A DNA stretch of 64,000 nt from Lumbricus terrestris. Taxonomy: Eukaryota > Annelida > Clitellata > Crassiclitellata > Lumbricidae. The stretch is taken from NCBI GenBank assembly GCA_949752735.1, contig OX457043.1:38500605-38564604 (forward strand), in the 5' to 3' direction. The first letter of the stretch is position 1; each line of letters opens with the position of its first letter. Shown piece by piece: positions 39,301 to 44,849 of the stretch. Under the pieces are notes generated by a model. The model was given only the letters and a program-made list of their open reading frames with translations, did not search any database and was not told where the DNA came from. Position numbers and translations under genes: made by a program.

Positions 39301-39669
39301 TTCTCCTTGGCTTTTAAGCATTTGGATCTTTAATTGCATCTTCATCTGGCGGCTGAATATCCGCGCCTCAGATTCACATTTCGGTGTGACATTGCGCGCG
39401 TTTCAAATTTATTTAATAATAATAATAAGGATTTTTAATCAATCTAGCTATACTGTTTCACATAAAATGTCCTCTGCTTTTGTCATCACATAGGCCACAC
39501 ATCTCGCGTCCTGCATATGGCTATGTCACCAGATGGTAGCACTGTGGTTTCGGCCGCTGCCGATGAAACTCTTCGCATCTGGAAATGCTTTGCTGTTGAT
39601 CCGCAGAAAAAGGTTCAAAAATCTGTTTCCAAACAGGACATGGGAATCCTACGCATGAGTATTCGATGA
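15093..39669 (+). CDS. CDC20: CDC20/fizzy, APC/C activator; whole gene, nine coding exons
   Basis: Mitotic co-activator that binds the anaphase-promoting complex (APC/C), presents D-box and KEN-box substrates such as securin and cyclin B, and is the target of the spindle checkpoint. Joining 15093-15327, 19762-19998, 25531-25656, 27215-27411, 31278-31372, 32684-32906, 34465-34590, 37461-37578 and 39494-39669 gives 1533 nt, or 510 residues plus stop; every junction keeps frame and uses GT..AG. Human CDC20 is 499 residues. Visible parts: conserved N terminus (MAHFGFEN, then APPMRWERK), C-box DRFIPNR at 91-97, Mad2-binding segment near 144-152, a seven-blade WD40 propeller from about 195, and a terminal IR tail at 509-510. 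No KEN tripeptide is present. Possible upstream 5' UTR exon: an acceptor-like AG lies 12 nt before the ATG. Introns are 1.3-5.9 kb and repeat-rich. Assignment is secure; FZR1/CDH1 is excluded by the N terminus. Confidence 0.96.
15430..16474 (+). mobile_element. Non-LTR reverse transcriptase remnant in CDC20 intron 1
   Basis: It begins with an RT finger segment ([20 protein letters not shown], about 15455-15520), then jumps by deletion to the catalytic FADD box ([12 protein letters not shown]) in the 304-codon frame at 15528-16442, with [78 protein letters not shown] and GLAHWERL. This is the order expected for CR1/L2/Jockey-type elements, which copy RNA into the genome at a nicked target. Endonuclease and most of the RT palm are missing. 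The tail GAGGCGCTTTATAAATG is interrupted by the hAT at 16483 and resumes at 17682 with ACAATACAAA repeats. Confidence 0.9.
16483..17673 (-). mobile_element. hAT transposon with BED zinc finger, internally deleted
   Basis: TIRs TAGGGCTGCA/TGCAGCCCTA plus an exact 8-bp duplication GTTTTTAT (16475-16482 and 17674-17681). On the - strand the N-terminal frame (17382-16903) has a BED zinc finger, [16 protein letters not shown] ... LSYHLRTKH, as in ZBED-type hAT transposases. A shifted frame (about 16920-16635) carries [16 protein letters not shown] and then [14 protein letters not shown], a middle hAT domain segment. The 1.19-kb length is far below the usual 3 kb, the sequence between the two pieces and the C-terminal dimerisation domain are absent, and AATTAATCGCGATTAA-type repeats fill the ends. 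Nonfunctional as it stands. Confidence 0.93.
17745..18830 (+). mobile_element. Second non-LTR RT remnant, intron 1
   Basis: The frame at 17787-18188 reads [18 protein letters not shown] ... [18 protein letters not shown] ... [17 protein letters not shown], an RT palm with the YADD box, followed by a shifted frame with DRLGF-like and [14 protein letters not shown] segments, then [19 protein letters not shown] near 18510-18570. It ends near 18830 in an ACTTACTT tail. It is frameshifted and inactive, and of a different lineage from the element at 15430. Short tails of the same lineage occur at about 6390-6480 and 10840-10880. Confidence 0.85.
19078..19281 (-). other. Short conserved-looking frame, possible transposon relic
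   Basis: A 67-codon - strand frame with [20 protein letters not shown] and [20 protein letters not shown]. It resembles the C-terminal region of some invertebrate mobile-element proteins (LG..I...TGD....FLFQRLS.A.QR.NA), from memory only. No other part of such a protein is next to it. Confidence 0.35.
19762..19998 (+). CDS. CDC20: CDC20 coding exon 2 (C-box, Mad2-binding region)
   Basis: The acceptor CTGTATAG ends at 19761 and the donor GTAGGT starts at 19999; phases are 1 and 1. It encodes residues 79-158: the TP-rich TITPTRG, the C-box DRFIPNR that contacts the APC/C, and the segment KIIGYQQRP that aligns with the Mad2-interacting motif of human CDC20 (KILRLSGKP). Between them, where vertebrate CDC20 has a KEN box, the sequence is SKSNSSSDE. 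Confidence 0.95.
20080..20914. mobile_element. hAT-type element, CAGCGTTTCCCAAA family, copy 2
   Basis: Same family as 12061-12846: shared GTTCCGCGG, GTAGGCCTATATGCTTCTCAGG and GTGGCCCAAAAAGTTT. Flanks AGGCAGGT and GGCTAGGT are only partly alike, suggesting an older insertion. It holds an extra segment of about 150 bp (20235-20380) bounded by ATGAAGACT direct repeats that copy 1 lacks. Located in CDC20 intron 2, 80 bp after exon 2. Confidence 0.85.
20930..21890. other. CDC20 intron 2, unique-looking
   Basis: AT-rich intronic DNA between a hAT element and repeat B; no coding region or repeat recognised. Confidence 0.4.
21891..23048 (+). repeat. Dispersed repeat B containing a fold-back
   Basis: Starts CTATATAAATAAAAAGAAGA and ends CCCGGGCAACGCTGGGTACC..CAGCTAGT, the same end logic as repeat A. 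The left part (TCTGTGTGTCTGTCTGTTTG, then CTCGGCATGGGACACCCAG) recurs reversed at 5255-5475. The middle is the inverted repeat at 22200-22780. Two tandem copies of AATTTCA.GGGTGGCGTAC follow (22820-22960). End-only fragments lie at 440-541 and, reversed, 1250-1300. Confidence 0.7.
22200..22780. repeat. Large fold-back with GTAATGGCAGGGG arms
   Basis: Arms (22205-22345 and 22630-22776) are inverted copies built of CCCCCTGCCATTA and CCCGCCCATTA units. GGACTTTAC on the left mirrors GTAAAGTCC on the right, and CTGGCCCCAAATG mirrors CATTTGGGGCCAG. The spacer is (TGTA)n then (TACA)n, itself self-complementary, so the whole block of about 570 nt could fold. Confidence 0.85.
23059..24240 (-). mobile_element. 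Non-LTR RT element, minus strand, CDC20 intron 2
   Basis: Two overlapping frames carry one broken [22 protein letters not shown] (24200s), then [36 protein letters not shown] with the FADD box, [39 protein letters not shown], and after further shifts [15 protein letters not shown] and [14 protein letters not shown] at 23310-23240, the C-terminal tail common to endonuclease-reverse transcriptase proteins. 5' truncated at about 24240 and frameshifted. Imperfect 37-bp direct repeats flank it (23049-23085 and 24283-24319). Confidence 0.88.
24330..25530. other. CDC20 intron 2, unique-looking
   Basis: Around 24700-24870 there is weak wording like the LINE tail (CTGCGTGAATTACCT..TTCAAACTC, GCGTACTATATAAATCC) but no clear frame; the rest is plain intron. 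Confidence 0.4.
25531..25656 (+). CDS. CDC20: CDC20 coding exon 3
   Basis: The acceptor TTGACTTAG ends at 25530 and the donor GTGAGT starts at 25657; phases are 1 and 1. It encodes residues 158-200, including [11 protein letters not shown] and the conserved [14 protein letters not shown] that leads into the propeller. The vertebrate CRY degron position reads LRH here. Confidence 0.94.
25815..26010 (-). repeat. SINE body, intron 3, reversed
   Basis: TTCAGCAATCCGGTTGACAG..., CTATGCTAACAGAACAGAGC and GGCACTAATAGCAGCCTACAT mirror the body of the SINE at 7412-7645. The tRNA-like head is missing. Confidence 0.6.
26010..27214. other. CDC20 intron 3, unique-looking
   Basis: AT-rich intron after the SINE body; nothing recognised. 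Confidence 0.4.
27215..27411 (+). CDS. CDC20: CDC20 coding exon 4 (first WD40 blades)
   Basis: The acceptor GATTCAG ends at 27214 and the donor GTATGC starts at 27412; it leaves in phase 0. It encodes residues 200-265, starting [15 protein letters not shown] and ending GTSTSEVQ, nearly colinear with human CDC20 (YLNLVDWSSGNVLAV ... GTSSAEVQ). Confidence 0.95.
27773..27903. repeat. Perfect 59-bp inverted repeat in CDC20 intron 4
   Basis: Arms 27773-27831 and 27845-27903 are exactly complementary with a 13-nt loop. Transcribed with CDC20 pre-mRNA, it would form a long perfect hairpin. It has no transposon termini I recognise. Confidence 0.97.
27904..29290. other. CDC20 intron 4, mostly unique
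   Basis: Contains at 28600-28640 TATGTTGTCACAAACTGTCG..CTCTGGATCCATC, shared with 9320-9355; otherwise nothing recognised. Confidence 0.4.
29614..30807 (+). mobile_element. Tc1/mariner element with duplicated TIRs, intron 4
   Basis: TA|CACCGTGG ... CCACGGTG|TA ends with TA duplications at 29612-29613 and 30808-30809. TIRs are about 200 bp. The left side holds two tandem diverged copies of the terminal unit (29625-29815 and 29832-30010); the right side has one and part of a second. The centre keeps transposase text on the + strand: [29 protein letters not shown] (30040-30120) and [20 protein letters not shown], then [20 protein letters not shown] (30230-30360). The second D region and N terminus are missing, so it is inactive. 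Confidence 0.92.
31278..31372 (+). CDS. CDC20: CDC20 coding exon 5
   Basis: The acceptor GTTTTAG ends at 31277 and the donor GTATTC starts at 31373; phases are 0 and 2. It encodes [20 protein letters not shown] and then [11 protein letters not shown], residues 266-297, the second WD40 blade. A perfect 32-bp inverted repeat begins 31 bases after the exon. Confidence 0.94.
31403..31572. repeat. Perfect 32-bp inverted repeat in CDC20 intron 5
   Basis: GGCTATTTGAATGCAGTCGT.. (31403-31434) is the exact inverse of 31541-31572; the spacer is 106 nt and T-rich. It begins 31 nt after exon 5. Confidence 0.97.
31610..31735 (-). repeat. Non-LTR 3' tail fragment, intron 5
   Basis: A short reversed copy of the same LINE tail (AGTGCCCTTTAAGGTAGC, then TCAACAGTTTTTGAAATTGA and GGGAGGTGT) as at 37680-37790. 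A still shorter copy lies at 29140-29190. Confidence 0.65.
32030..32495 (+). repeat. Tandem duplicated repeat, intron 5
   Basis: Two direct copies (32040-32200 and 32268-32425) with TTTTACATCTAT, TTTCTAGG, AATCAATAACAAA.CACAGTT and ACTGATTCATTGAAA. The end with TTTTTGGCGCAAATTTCTGG recurs at 29290-29410 (intron 4). Confidence 0.7.
32684..32906 (+). CDS. CDC20: CDC20 coding exon 6 (substrate-receptor blades)
   Basis: The acceptor TGTTACAG ends at 32683 and the donor GTAACG starts at 32907; phases are 2 and 0. It encodes residues 297-371 with the family hallmarks [20 protein letters not shown] and [13 protein letters not shown], part of the surface that recognises D-box and KEN-box degrons in this family. 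A MITE-like inverted-repeat element starts only about 35 nt after the donor. Confidence 0.96.
32941..33402. mobile_element. Inverted-repeat MITE after CDC20 exon 6
   Basis: TIR ATATGTGACCGTGCATGAG and its inverse CTCATGCACGGTCACATAT, extended by AAAACCC. About 460 bp with TA-rich flanks. It lies about 35 nt inside intron 6. A 195-codon - strand frame (33182-33769) overlaps it but resembles nothing. Confidence 0.8.
33403..34464. other. CDC20 intron 6, no feature seen
   Basis: The only long frame is a - strand frame ending near 33769 that overlaps the MITE and matches no known family. Confidence 0.4.
34465..34590 (+). CDS. CDC20: CDC20 coding exon 7
   Basis: The acceptor GTGCTATAG ends at 34464 and the donor GTAGGT starts at 34591; phase 0 at both ends, 42 codons (residues 372-413). 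It reads [20 protein letters not shown] and continues [22 protein letters not shown], matching the fizzy-family blade with GGGT-DR-IR-WN. The exon is short and has no ATG of its own, so it is easily missed by simple ORF searches. Confidence 0.94.
34660..34822. mobile_element. Mariner-type MITE, intron 7
   Basis: 163 bp; TA|CAGGGTGCGCCAAAAAAAA ... TTTTTTTTGGCGCACCCTG|TA with target TA at 34658-34659 and 34823-34824. No coding capacity. It begins 69 bp after exon 7. Confidence 0.93.
34825..36028. other. CDC20 intron 7, partly repeated
   Basis: A direct duplication: TTTTTTATACTCAAGTCTGT with GGAACATCATCCTCAACTAC occurs at 35290-35345 and 35405-35460, the spacer holding the CGGGCTTAGGACCGGCACAG block shared with 42620. 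A related pair lies at 35495-35525 and 35640-35675. Confidence 0.5.
36037..37065. mobile_element. hAT-like element, TAGTG ends, near-matching TSD
   Basis: Starts TAGTGAAACTTTCCGG and ends CGGAC..CGCCTCACAACACTA, with several GAAACTTTCCGG/CCGGAAAGTTTC motifs at both ends. Flanks GTTGAAAA (36029-36036) and TTTGAAAA (37066-37073) match at seven of eight. It contains TCCTGTATTT repeats (36115-36205) and a nested non-LTR fragment. In intron 7. Confidence 0.65.
36640..36960 (-). mobile_element. Non-LTR 3' fragment
   Basis: The - strand frame includes [20 protein letters not shown], matching the C-terminal VFHSKLKT of the 6780 element. It contains a G-run near 36841-36870. It is nested in the DNA element at 36037-37065. 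Confidence 0.5.
37461..37578 (+). CDS. CDC20: CDC20 coding exon 8
   Basis: The acceptor TTTTGTTTAG ends at 37460 and the donor GTAAGT starts at 37579; phases are 0 and 1. It encodes residues 414-453: [20 protein letters not shown], then [27 protein letters not shown] and LTVWTYP are diagnostic of fizzy proteins. Confidence 0.95.
37665..38010 (-). mobile_element. Non-LTR 3' end in CDC20 intron 8
   Basis: The - strand frame reads [63 protein letters not shown], then the AAGGGGCACTGTATAAATTA tail and ATTGATTGATC. It is closely similar to the copy at 47780-48270. No catalytic RT portion. Confidence 0.82.
38050..38268 (-). repeat. tRNA-derived SINE with LINE-like tail, intron 8
   Basis: The - strand head GGGGCGCGGTGGTGTAGTGG has an A-box form and GAGGTTCGAATCCACC a B box. 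The 3' end, CGGGAGCGCCTCCGAATAGT, GAGCTTGAAGGGGCGCTATAA, matches the 3' tails of the LINE fragments at 41705, 47780 and 37665. Confidence 0.85.
38383..38742. mobile_element. hAT-type MITE, CAGCGGTTCCCAACC ends, intron 8
   Basis: Ends CAGCGGTTCCCAACC and CAGTGGTTCAAAACC, exact TTCTAGAT duplication (38375-38382 and 38743-38750). The interior repeats GTGGCCC and GGCCCGC. 360 bp, nonautonomous. Confidence 0.93.
39050..39430 (+). mobile_element. Non-LTR RT C-terminal fragment next to CDC20 exon 9
   Basis: The frame at 39136-39333 reads [20 protein letters not shown] and then [11 protein letters not shown], the standard tail of CR1/L2-type RTs, followed by a TTTATTTAATAATAATAATAA end. It lies in intron 8 about 65 bp before the exon 9 acceptor. 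Confidence 0.8.
39494..39669 (+). CDS. CDC20: CDC20 coding exon 9 and stop (IR tail)
   Basis: The acceptor ATCACATAG ends at 39493. It encodes residues 453-510: [33 protein letters not shown], a basic linker, and a C terminus ending in isoleucine-arginine before TGA at 39667-39669. The IR tail docks on APC/C TPR subunits. A non-LTR fragment ends only about 65 bp upstream, within the intron. Confidence 0.96.
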
Positions 39670-41260
39670 AGTCATTTCCTGTTTAATTCCTAAGAACTGT
39701 AAAAAAACTTTTATGTGTTGCATTTGTCACTTCTGGCTTTTATGATGCTAACTAACTTCACAGTCATTTGTCCAGAGGCATAATAACATCTGGTTCTGTC
39801 TTACTATGTACCAAATACTTGATATTTGTGTAGCATCAAAATTTGTTCACTATGTGGATTGCAATTTTGGGTTATTCTTGCAGGAAAATTAAACGTTTCT
39901 CTCTGAATCATTTCCTTTTGCAAAGTCTGAGCTTTTCCAAAGAGCTGATGCTGTACTTGTGTTCTGGAATAGTACACTTAATAGACACCAACATCGACAT
40001 CTCTTGCACTAACGCTCACAAATCCAGCTCTTCACAAAGACTTTTGTTGTGGTTATGTAATAACATGATCAGTACCAGCAATATTTAGCTTATATGAATT
40101 GGTTCTTTAAGAATGATGACCTGTTTTTCCTATAAGTATTTGTGCTTTTAATTGTTTTGAACTGACAATTGGGGAAAATATCTCAGCTTCAGTTTGTATT
40201 CATTGCATTTTATTGGGACTTAGAGAGACTCCAAGGGAGGGGCTTGTAACATTTGACTGATTGCCAGACTTAATGTGGCATTCACTATAGTGAATCACAA
40301 TTCTTAATTTTTTTATTGTCAATTTTTGAATTTTTTATGCAGTTTTCAGGCTGGTAAATTTTTTATGACATTTTCTGAGCAACTGAAATTATGTGGAATT
40401 GGTTGTTTTTATACGGGGTCTTAGCAACATACGGTGTTGGATTTTTTATATAGACATTTAGCCACTTTACTGAATCATTGACTATGCCAGGGCCTAAAGA
40501 ACCTTGGCAAAATTAAGTTACTTTGCACTTTTTCCTATCCTTGCTGCCGTCCATTCTCCTTGTGGACTTTTGTCTGAGCATCCAACTGATGAGTTCTTAC
40601 GATGTTGCTCTTTTATAATATACTACTGTTTGACTGTTTTGAGCAGAGGGTTTCGACAGTATTGTTGGGCAGTATTCAAGTCATCTTGCAATAGTTAAGA
40701 CTTGGATTGAATATCTGTTGACAGGGACTGATGCAGTTTGTGTTGCTAGTAAAGTGAGAACCAATTCCTCAGGACTGTAAACATTTTGCAGTGCTGTTTA
40801 AACTTAGTAGCCATTGTCTTATATAAAGTATGTACATATTATAGACTGCTCCACCAATTGGAACTAATTATAATCAAACTCTGAGCATTCTGTTGTCTGA
40901 CTGAGTTGACATTCTGGTTAAATAATTATATGTACCAAATTTCGATGGGTTTAACGGAACCCATTGGGCATGATCAACTTGTCTGCATCTGGGCCCCTGT
41001 CTTTGCAGATGTTGTTAATGGATAACGCCTTTGCCTTCAATGCTGCTTAATTAAAGAAGTTTCATTCTGATTTTCTGTCTTTTTCATTTTATATAATTTA
41101 TAATGATAGACGTACAACTGCATGCTATAAATATGTAACATGTATAATGTACGATTGAACGTTTGTCATTAATGTCTATATAATATGCTTAATATATAAA
41201 ATTGTTTTAATGTCTGAGCAGTGAATGATGGCATTTATGGTTTGTAATAAAGGCACTTGG
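39670..41260 (+). other. Probable CDC20 3' UTR / downstream sequence
   Basis: This 1.6-kb AT-rich stretch follows the stop codon. I see no convincing coding region or recognisable repeat in it. The first clear AATAAA I noticed is at 41246-41251, so the 3' UTR could be long; an ATTAAA-type signal near 39886 would give a much shorter one. Confidence 0.4.
41246..41251 (+). promoter_or_regulatory. Candidate polyadenylation signal for CDC20
   Basis: AATAAA about 1.58 kb after the CDC20 stop, followed by a T-rich stretch. This is positional inference only; no transcript data are available. Confidence 0.25.
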
Positions 41261-41430
41261 GTTTCTAGTGGCTATGCAAATTTTGCTATATGATCATTTG
41301 TTAGATATAAAAATATTTTTAGTGATTAGTCTTTGTCTGCCCTCTCTTTGTCGTCCAACTTTATAATATCCCTTGGATGTTATTGTATGATGGTGCATAG
41401 TTTGAGGGTTGCTTTCATTGAGGCAATCAA

Positions 41431-41530
41431 CATCATAGGTCACACATCTCACGTCCTGCATATGGCTATGTCCCCAGATGGTAGCACTGTGGTTTCGGTC
41501 GCTGAAACTCTTCGCATCTGGAAATGCTTT
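41431..41530 (+). pseudogene. Partial duplicate of CDC20 exon 9
   Basis: From 41439 the sequence repeats the start of CDC20 exon 9 almost base for base: [30 protein letters not shown]. The preceding CATCATAG resembles the original intron end (CATCACATAG), so a little intron sequence came along and this is a genomic rather than retrotransposed copy. Differences from the source include R to H, A to V and a 6-nt in-frame deletion that removes two residues after the second alanine. Similarity stops at 41530, where a T-run and a stop codon follow, so the IR tail is absent. It remains open in frame with an upstream ATG at 41333, but nothing shows it is expressed. Confidence 0.85.
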
Positions 41531-41704
41531 TTTTATATCTAGCCAGAAATTATATTTGACCAGTTTGTGGACAACAAGATGGCGATGAAAATGACTGCCA
41601 AAGGGGGCAAATACACCGGCCAGCAACTGTTATGAACCCAGGTTAGGTAGTCGTATATATGCAAAGTTTATGATTTACGCCTTTTTTTCAGGGCTGTACT
41701 TTGT

Positions 41705-42140
41705 AATTGTAATCATACATTTATATAGCGCCACTTCAAGAGAACTCCTCAGAGGCGCTCCCGACCTGACACCAAACCACAATCAAAGAGAATGGTTTTC
41801 AAACGCTTGCGTAAAAGGGGCAAAGAAAGACAAAGAAGTTCATTGCGGAGACTAATAGGTAACTTATTCCAGAAAGACGGACCAACCATAGCAAAGCTTC
41901 TATGTAGCACTGTGGAAGATCGAGCCCTAGGGACAACCAGGTCACCATGCGTAGCAGAGCGAAGGAATCTACGGCCTGGGATGGACAGCACAGGTACACA
42001 GAGTTCCATAAGATAGATCAGAAAAATCTTAAACTCAATATGTTTTTGCATTGGCAACCAGTGCAGTTCTTCCCGTATAAAACTTGATATATGCCCAAAC
42101 TTTGGTATGCCGCCAATCAGGCGGGCCGCAGCATCGTGTA
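41705..42140 (-). mobile_element. Non-LTR RT C-terminal fragment
   Basis: The - strand frame from about 42138 reads DAAARLIGGIPKFGHISSFI, ELHWLPMQKHIEFKIFLIYL, ATHGDLVVPRARS, FAMVGPSFWNKLPISLRNEL and GRERL, then the GGGAGCGCCTCTGAGGAGTT tail and TGGCGCTATATAAATG. 5' truncated. A repeat with GTATACAGCGCATACTCGCC motifs abuts its 5' side (42140-42490). Confidence 0.85.
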
Positions 42141-42490
42141 GGCCTACGCTAGGGTATATGCGGGTATACAGCATATACTCGCCTCCGGAAAATTTTCCAT
42201 TGTATACTTGCCTCCGAAAACGAGGCTGCACGCGAGTATACAGCGCATACTCGCCTCTCACTGTACGCTAGAGTATACAGAAGCAAGAAAAATCACGAAT
42301 TTTGAAAGAAAACCATGAAATTTTATCATGATGAAGAGTTTTGGGCAGACAATCATTAGAAAGAGGCCTCGATGACCAGAAAAGTCATTAGAAATTTCGA
42401 TGTCTTAAAAAAGGTCTTTAGAAATTTTGACCAGAAAAAGTATATTTTTTGGCAGCAGAATGTACTCGCCTCAAAATTTCAGAATACAGA
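42140..42490. repeat. GTATAC/ACTCGCC repeat
   Basis: It contains several direct and inverted copies of ATACTCGCCTC and GTATACAGC (42160-42290), with one more ACTCGCCTC near 42470. It may be a small fold-back element, but I found no clean ends. Confidence 0.35.
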
Positions 42491-42499
42491 CCTGCTTTT

Positions 42500-42983
42500 T
42501 ATATCTTATTTTACAGAGAATTGACTACAATCAGCTTTAAGTTAACAACTGAGTAAAATAATATTTAGTCCTGGGCATGACGTTAAACTGCATCCATCCT
42601 CCGCCACAGGGAACCGACAACTTCCCTGTGCCGGTCCTAAGCCCGGACAAAAGGAGGAAGGTTTGCCAGATGGGTGGCGATACTCTGGCAGTAAAAGACC
42701 AAGACGGTTGAAATCCGCAAAAACCACGACACAAGTGACATAGCGGCCCAGATGCTCCAAGGTGTCATGATGTGGAGCAGGCATGTACAGGTCGGTCAGG
42801 ACAGACCAGTGGAGAGAGTTGGAGGAGAGAGCATGGGACACATACGGGCATTGACCCAGGTTGTCCTTCATGCCTCTCTCCCAATATTCTCTTCATTCAG
42901 ACAAGGTGGTCCAGCTGCTTCAAGATGTTAATGGTATGGAGCAGACCTGCTGATCGGACCTGTGAGAAGCTGGGTAACATGAC
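42500..42983. mobile_element. Non-LTR remnant split by the 7.4-kb element
   Basis: The block CCCTGTGCCGGTCCTAAGCC (42629 on) is shared, reversed, with 35365-35400. Further on it encodes weak RT-tail-like text and two similar segments with GACAGA..GAGAGAGT..GG. The sequence resumes at 50373-50460 after the 7.4-kb insertion with GGACTCCTACGGGCACTGTG and a GAT repeat. Confidence 0.45.
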
Positions 42984-43479
42984 TAGACCTGGGAGTCGAC
43001 CCCAATAAGTCGACCCCAGTCGACTTGGTCATCCCAAGTCGGGTCGGGTCGTTTCTGCTCACCGCAACTGACCCCAAGTCGAATTTCGTAGATAAAAGTC
43101 ACTTCAAGTTGTTTTTACCTCAAGTCGACTTAAACCGACTTGAGACATAAACATAGTTAAATTTGTCACTTCAAACCAATGATTATGACAACATTTAAGC
43201 AGCTTTTGTTGCCTAGTGTGTTTACGAGAATGAATGAGGCCTTTGCTAAACAGAGACTTAGGCCTGATTAGACTAGGCAACAGGGGCGGGTTGCATGAAG
43301 GGTCGCAAATAGGTCGTAAATGGTAGTCAGGCCTAGATTTGGCTGTAGGCCTGACTAAAAAATTACACCGGTTGCACGAGCAGTTTTTTCTACCCTTGGT
43401 CGAGACTAGGGCTAGGCCACCGAGCAACCAGACGTAACTTGGCAAGTCTGGCCTAGAGGCCCTAGAAACATGAAGTAAA

Positions 43480-44849
43480 ATGGCGACTGTCATTCGTCGG
43501 TTCGAAGGAGTTTAAAACGCAAGAGTTATTAAAAGTCAGAGACATTCACTCGATTCATCCTTGGACGATGAACTGCACGATGCTTTTCGTTTTATCGGTC
43601 ACCATTTGCTGATAATTTGCGATGAATTTGCTGAATACGCGGAAATCCACGCGCGTTAAGGGACACTCCCTTCGGTAATGCAGGTAAGATTATATTCCAC
43701 CACGGTTTTTGTTTCTTACAGTAACGGTGATAGTTTTAAGTGATGTGCTATTTAAGGTAAACACGTTTACCCTATTTAACCTATATTACATGTATGCGTA
43801 TCTGTATAACTTCATAGAAACAAAATAATTTATAATCTATTGTTTTTGCGGAATAAATCATTCGCCATTGCATGGAGGTTAGCGTTGATAGCATACAAGT
43901 TGCATTGACAAAAAGAATTCTTGCTAAATAGAATTAGGATTGATTAAAATAATTTCTACTTATATAAAAGTGGGATTTATGAATGCATTATTGCTGAGAT
44001 TCGAACCGGATTGATTGAAAATAATATTGTTATTTAAATGGAGGTTGTATTGATAAAAAAGCTATTGTTGAAATAGAGGCTGGATTGATCAAATGAATTC
44101 TAGCCTTAATGTAAGCTTGATTTACTAGAATGTGTCATGTAAAATCAATCCTGAAAAATAATTATACTGTGCCAATCCCAAATTTATATAGTACAATTTA
44201 TTCTGTTAAAACGACAGATTATCAAATAATCAACTCATTCATCTTAGTCTTTATGCTATTAGTTTGATTTCATTGCGTAGGTCAGTGTTCAGCCGTAACG
44301 TTATTTTAGATGTACTTATCCTGTGTATTTTCCAGTTGTATAGCTGTGCTGTGCAATATTGCTATTATAGATTAAATAAACTGTTCTGGAATTACCCTGG
44401 AAGGAATTTAAGCTGAGTATTTAGTGTATGCTAGAATTTTGGAGAATTATTTTTGCAGTCATTGCTAATTGATTGGTTATTTGTCTCAAGTGATATGAAT
44501 GAAATTAATGAATGAATTCAATGTATTGCATTAGAGACATTGTACGAATGATGTTAATTTTAATTTAGCAACTGATACTGAACACATTTTGTGCATAATT
44601 ATACTAATGTTGTAGTAACCTGAGATTGTTGGCAATTATCTAATAATCTATGTTTATTAATAATGAAATATTGCGTGTCATACACTGTTATTGCAGGTTA
44701 TACTCTCCTTGCACTTCTATGCAACTGTAACATTTCAGAATGTCATTGGCGAGCAATTTGGGGTTGATCGCTCAACGGGAAGTCGTTACCGAGACGCTTA
44801 CAAGTGCAACAGCCGAAGTCTTCCGAAGCAACAGGAAGCTGATGCATGA
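43480..44849 (+). pseudogene. Broken HARBI1/Harbinger transposase-like gene with intron
   Basis: Two pieces (43480-43683 and 44697-44849) join in phase 0 across a GT..AG intron (CAG|GTAAGA to TTGCAG|GTT). The joined reading resembles the N-terminal part of HARBI1 and Harbinger transposases: a DDELHDAFRF segment, then VILSLHFYATVTFQNVIGEQ and FGVDRSTGSRY, the helix-turn-helix region (family form: LRFYATGSFQ..IGD..G.S.ST.SR). Two in-frame TAA codons break the first piece and the catalytic DDE region is missing. The family normally supplies a nuclease to PIF/Harbinger elements or a domesticated nuclear protein; this copy cannot. It lies inside the 7.4-kb element. Confidence 0.7.
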
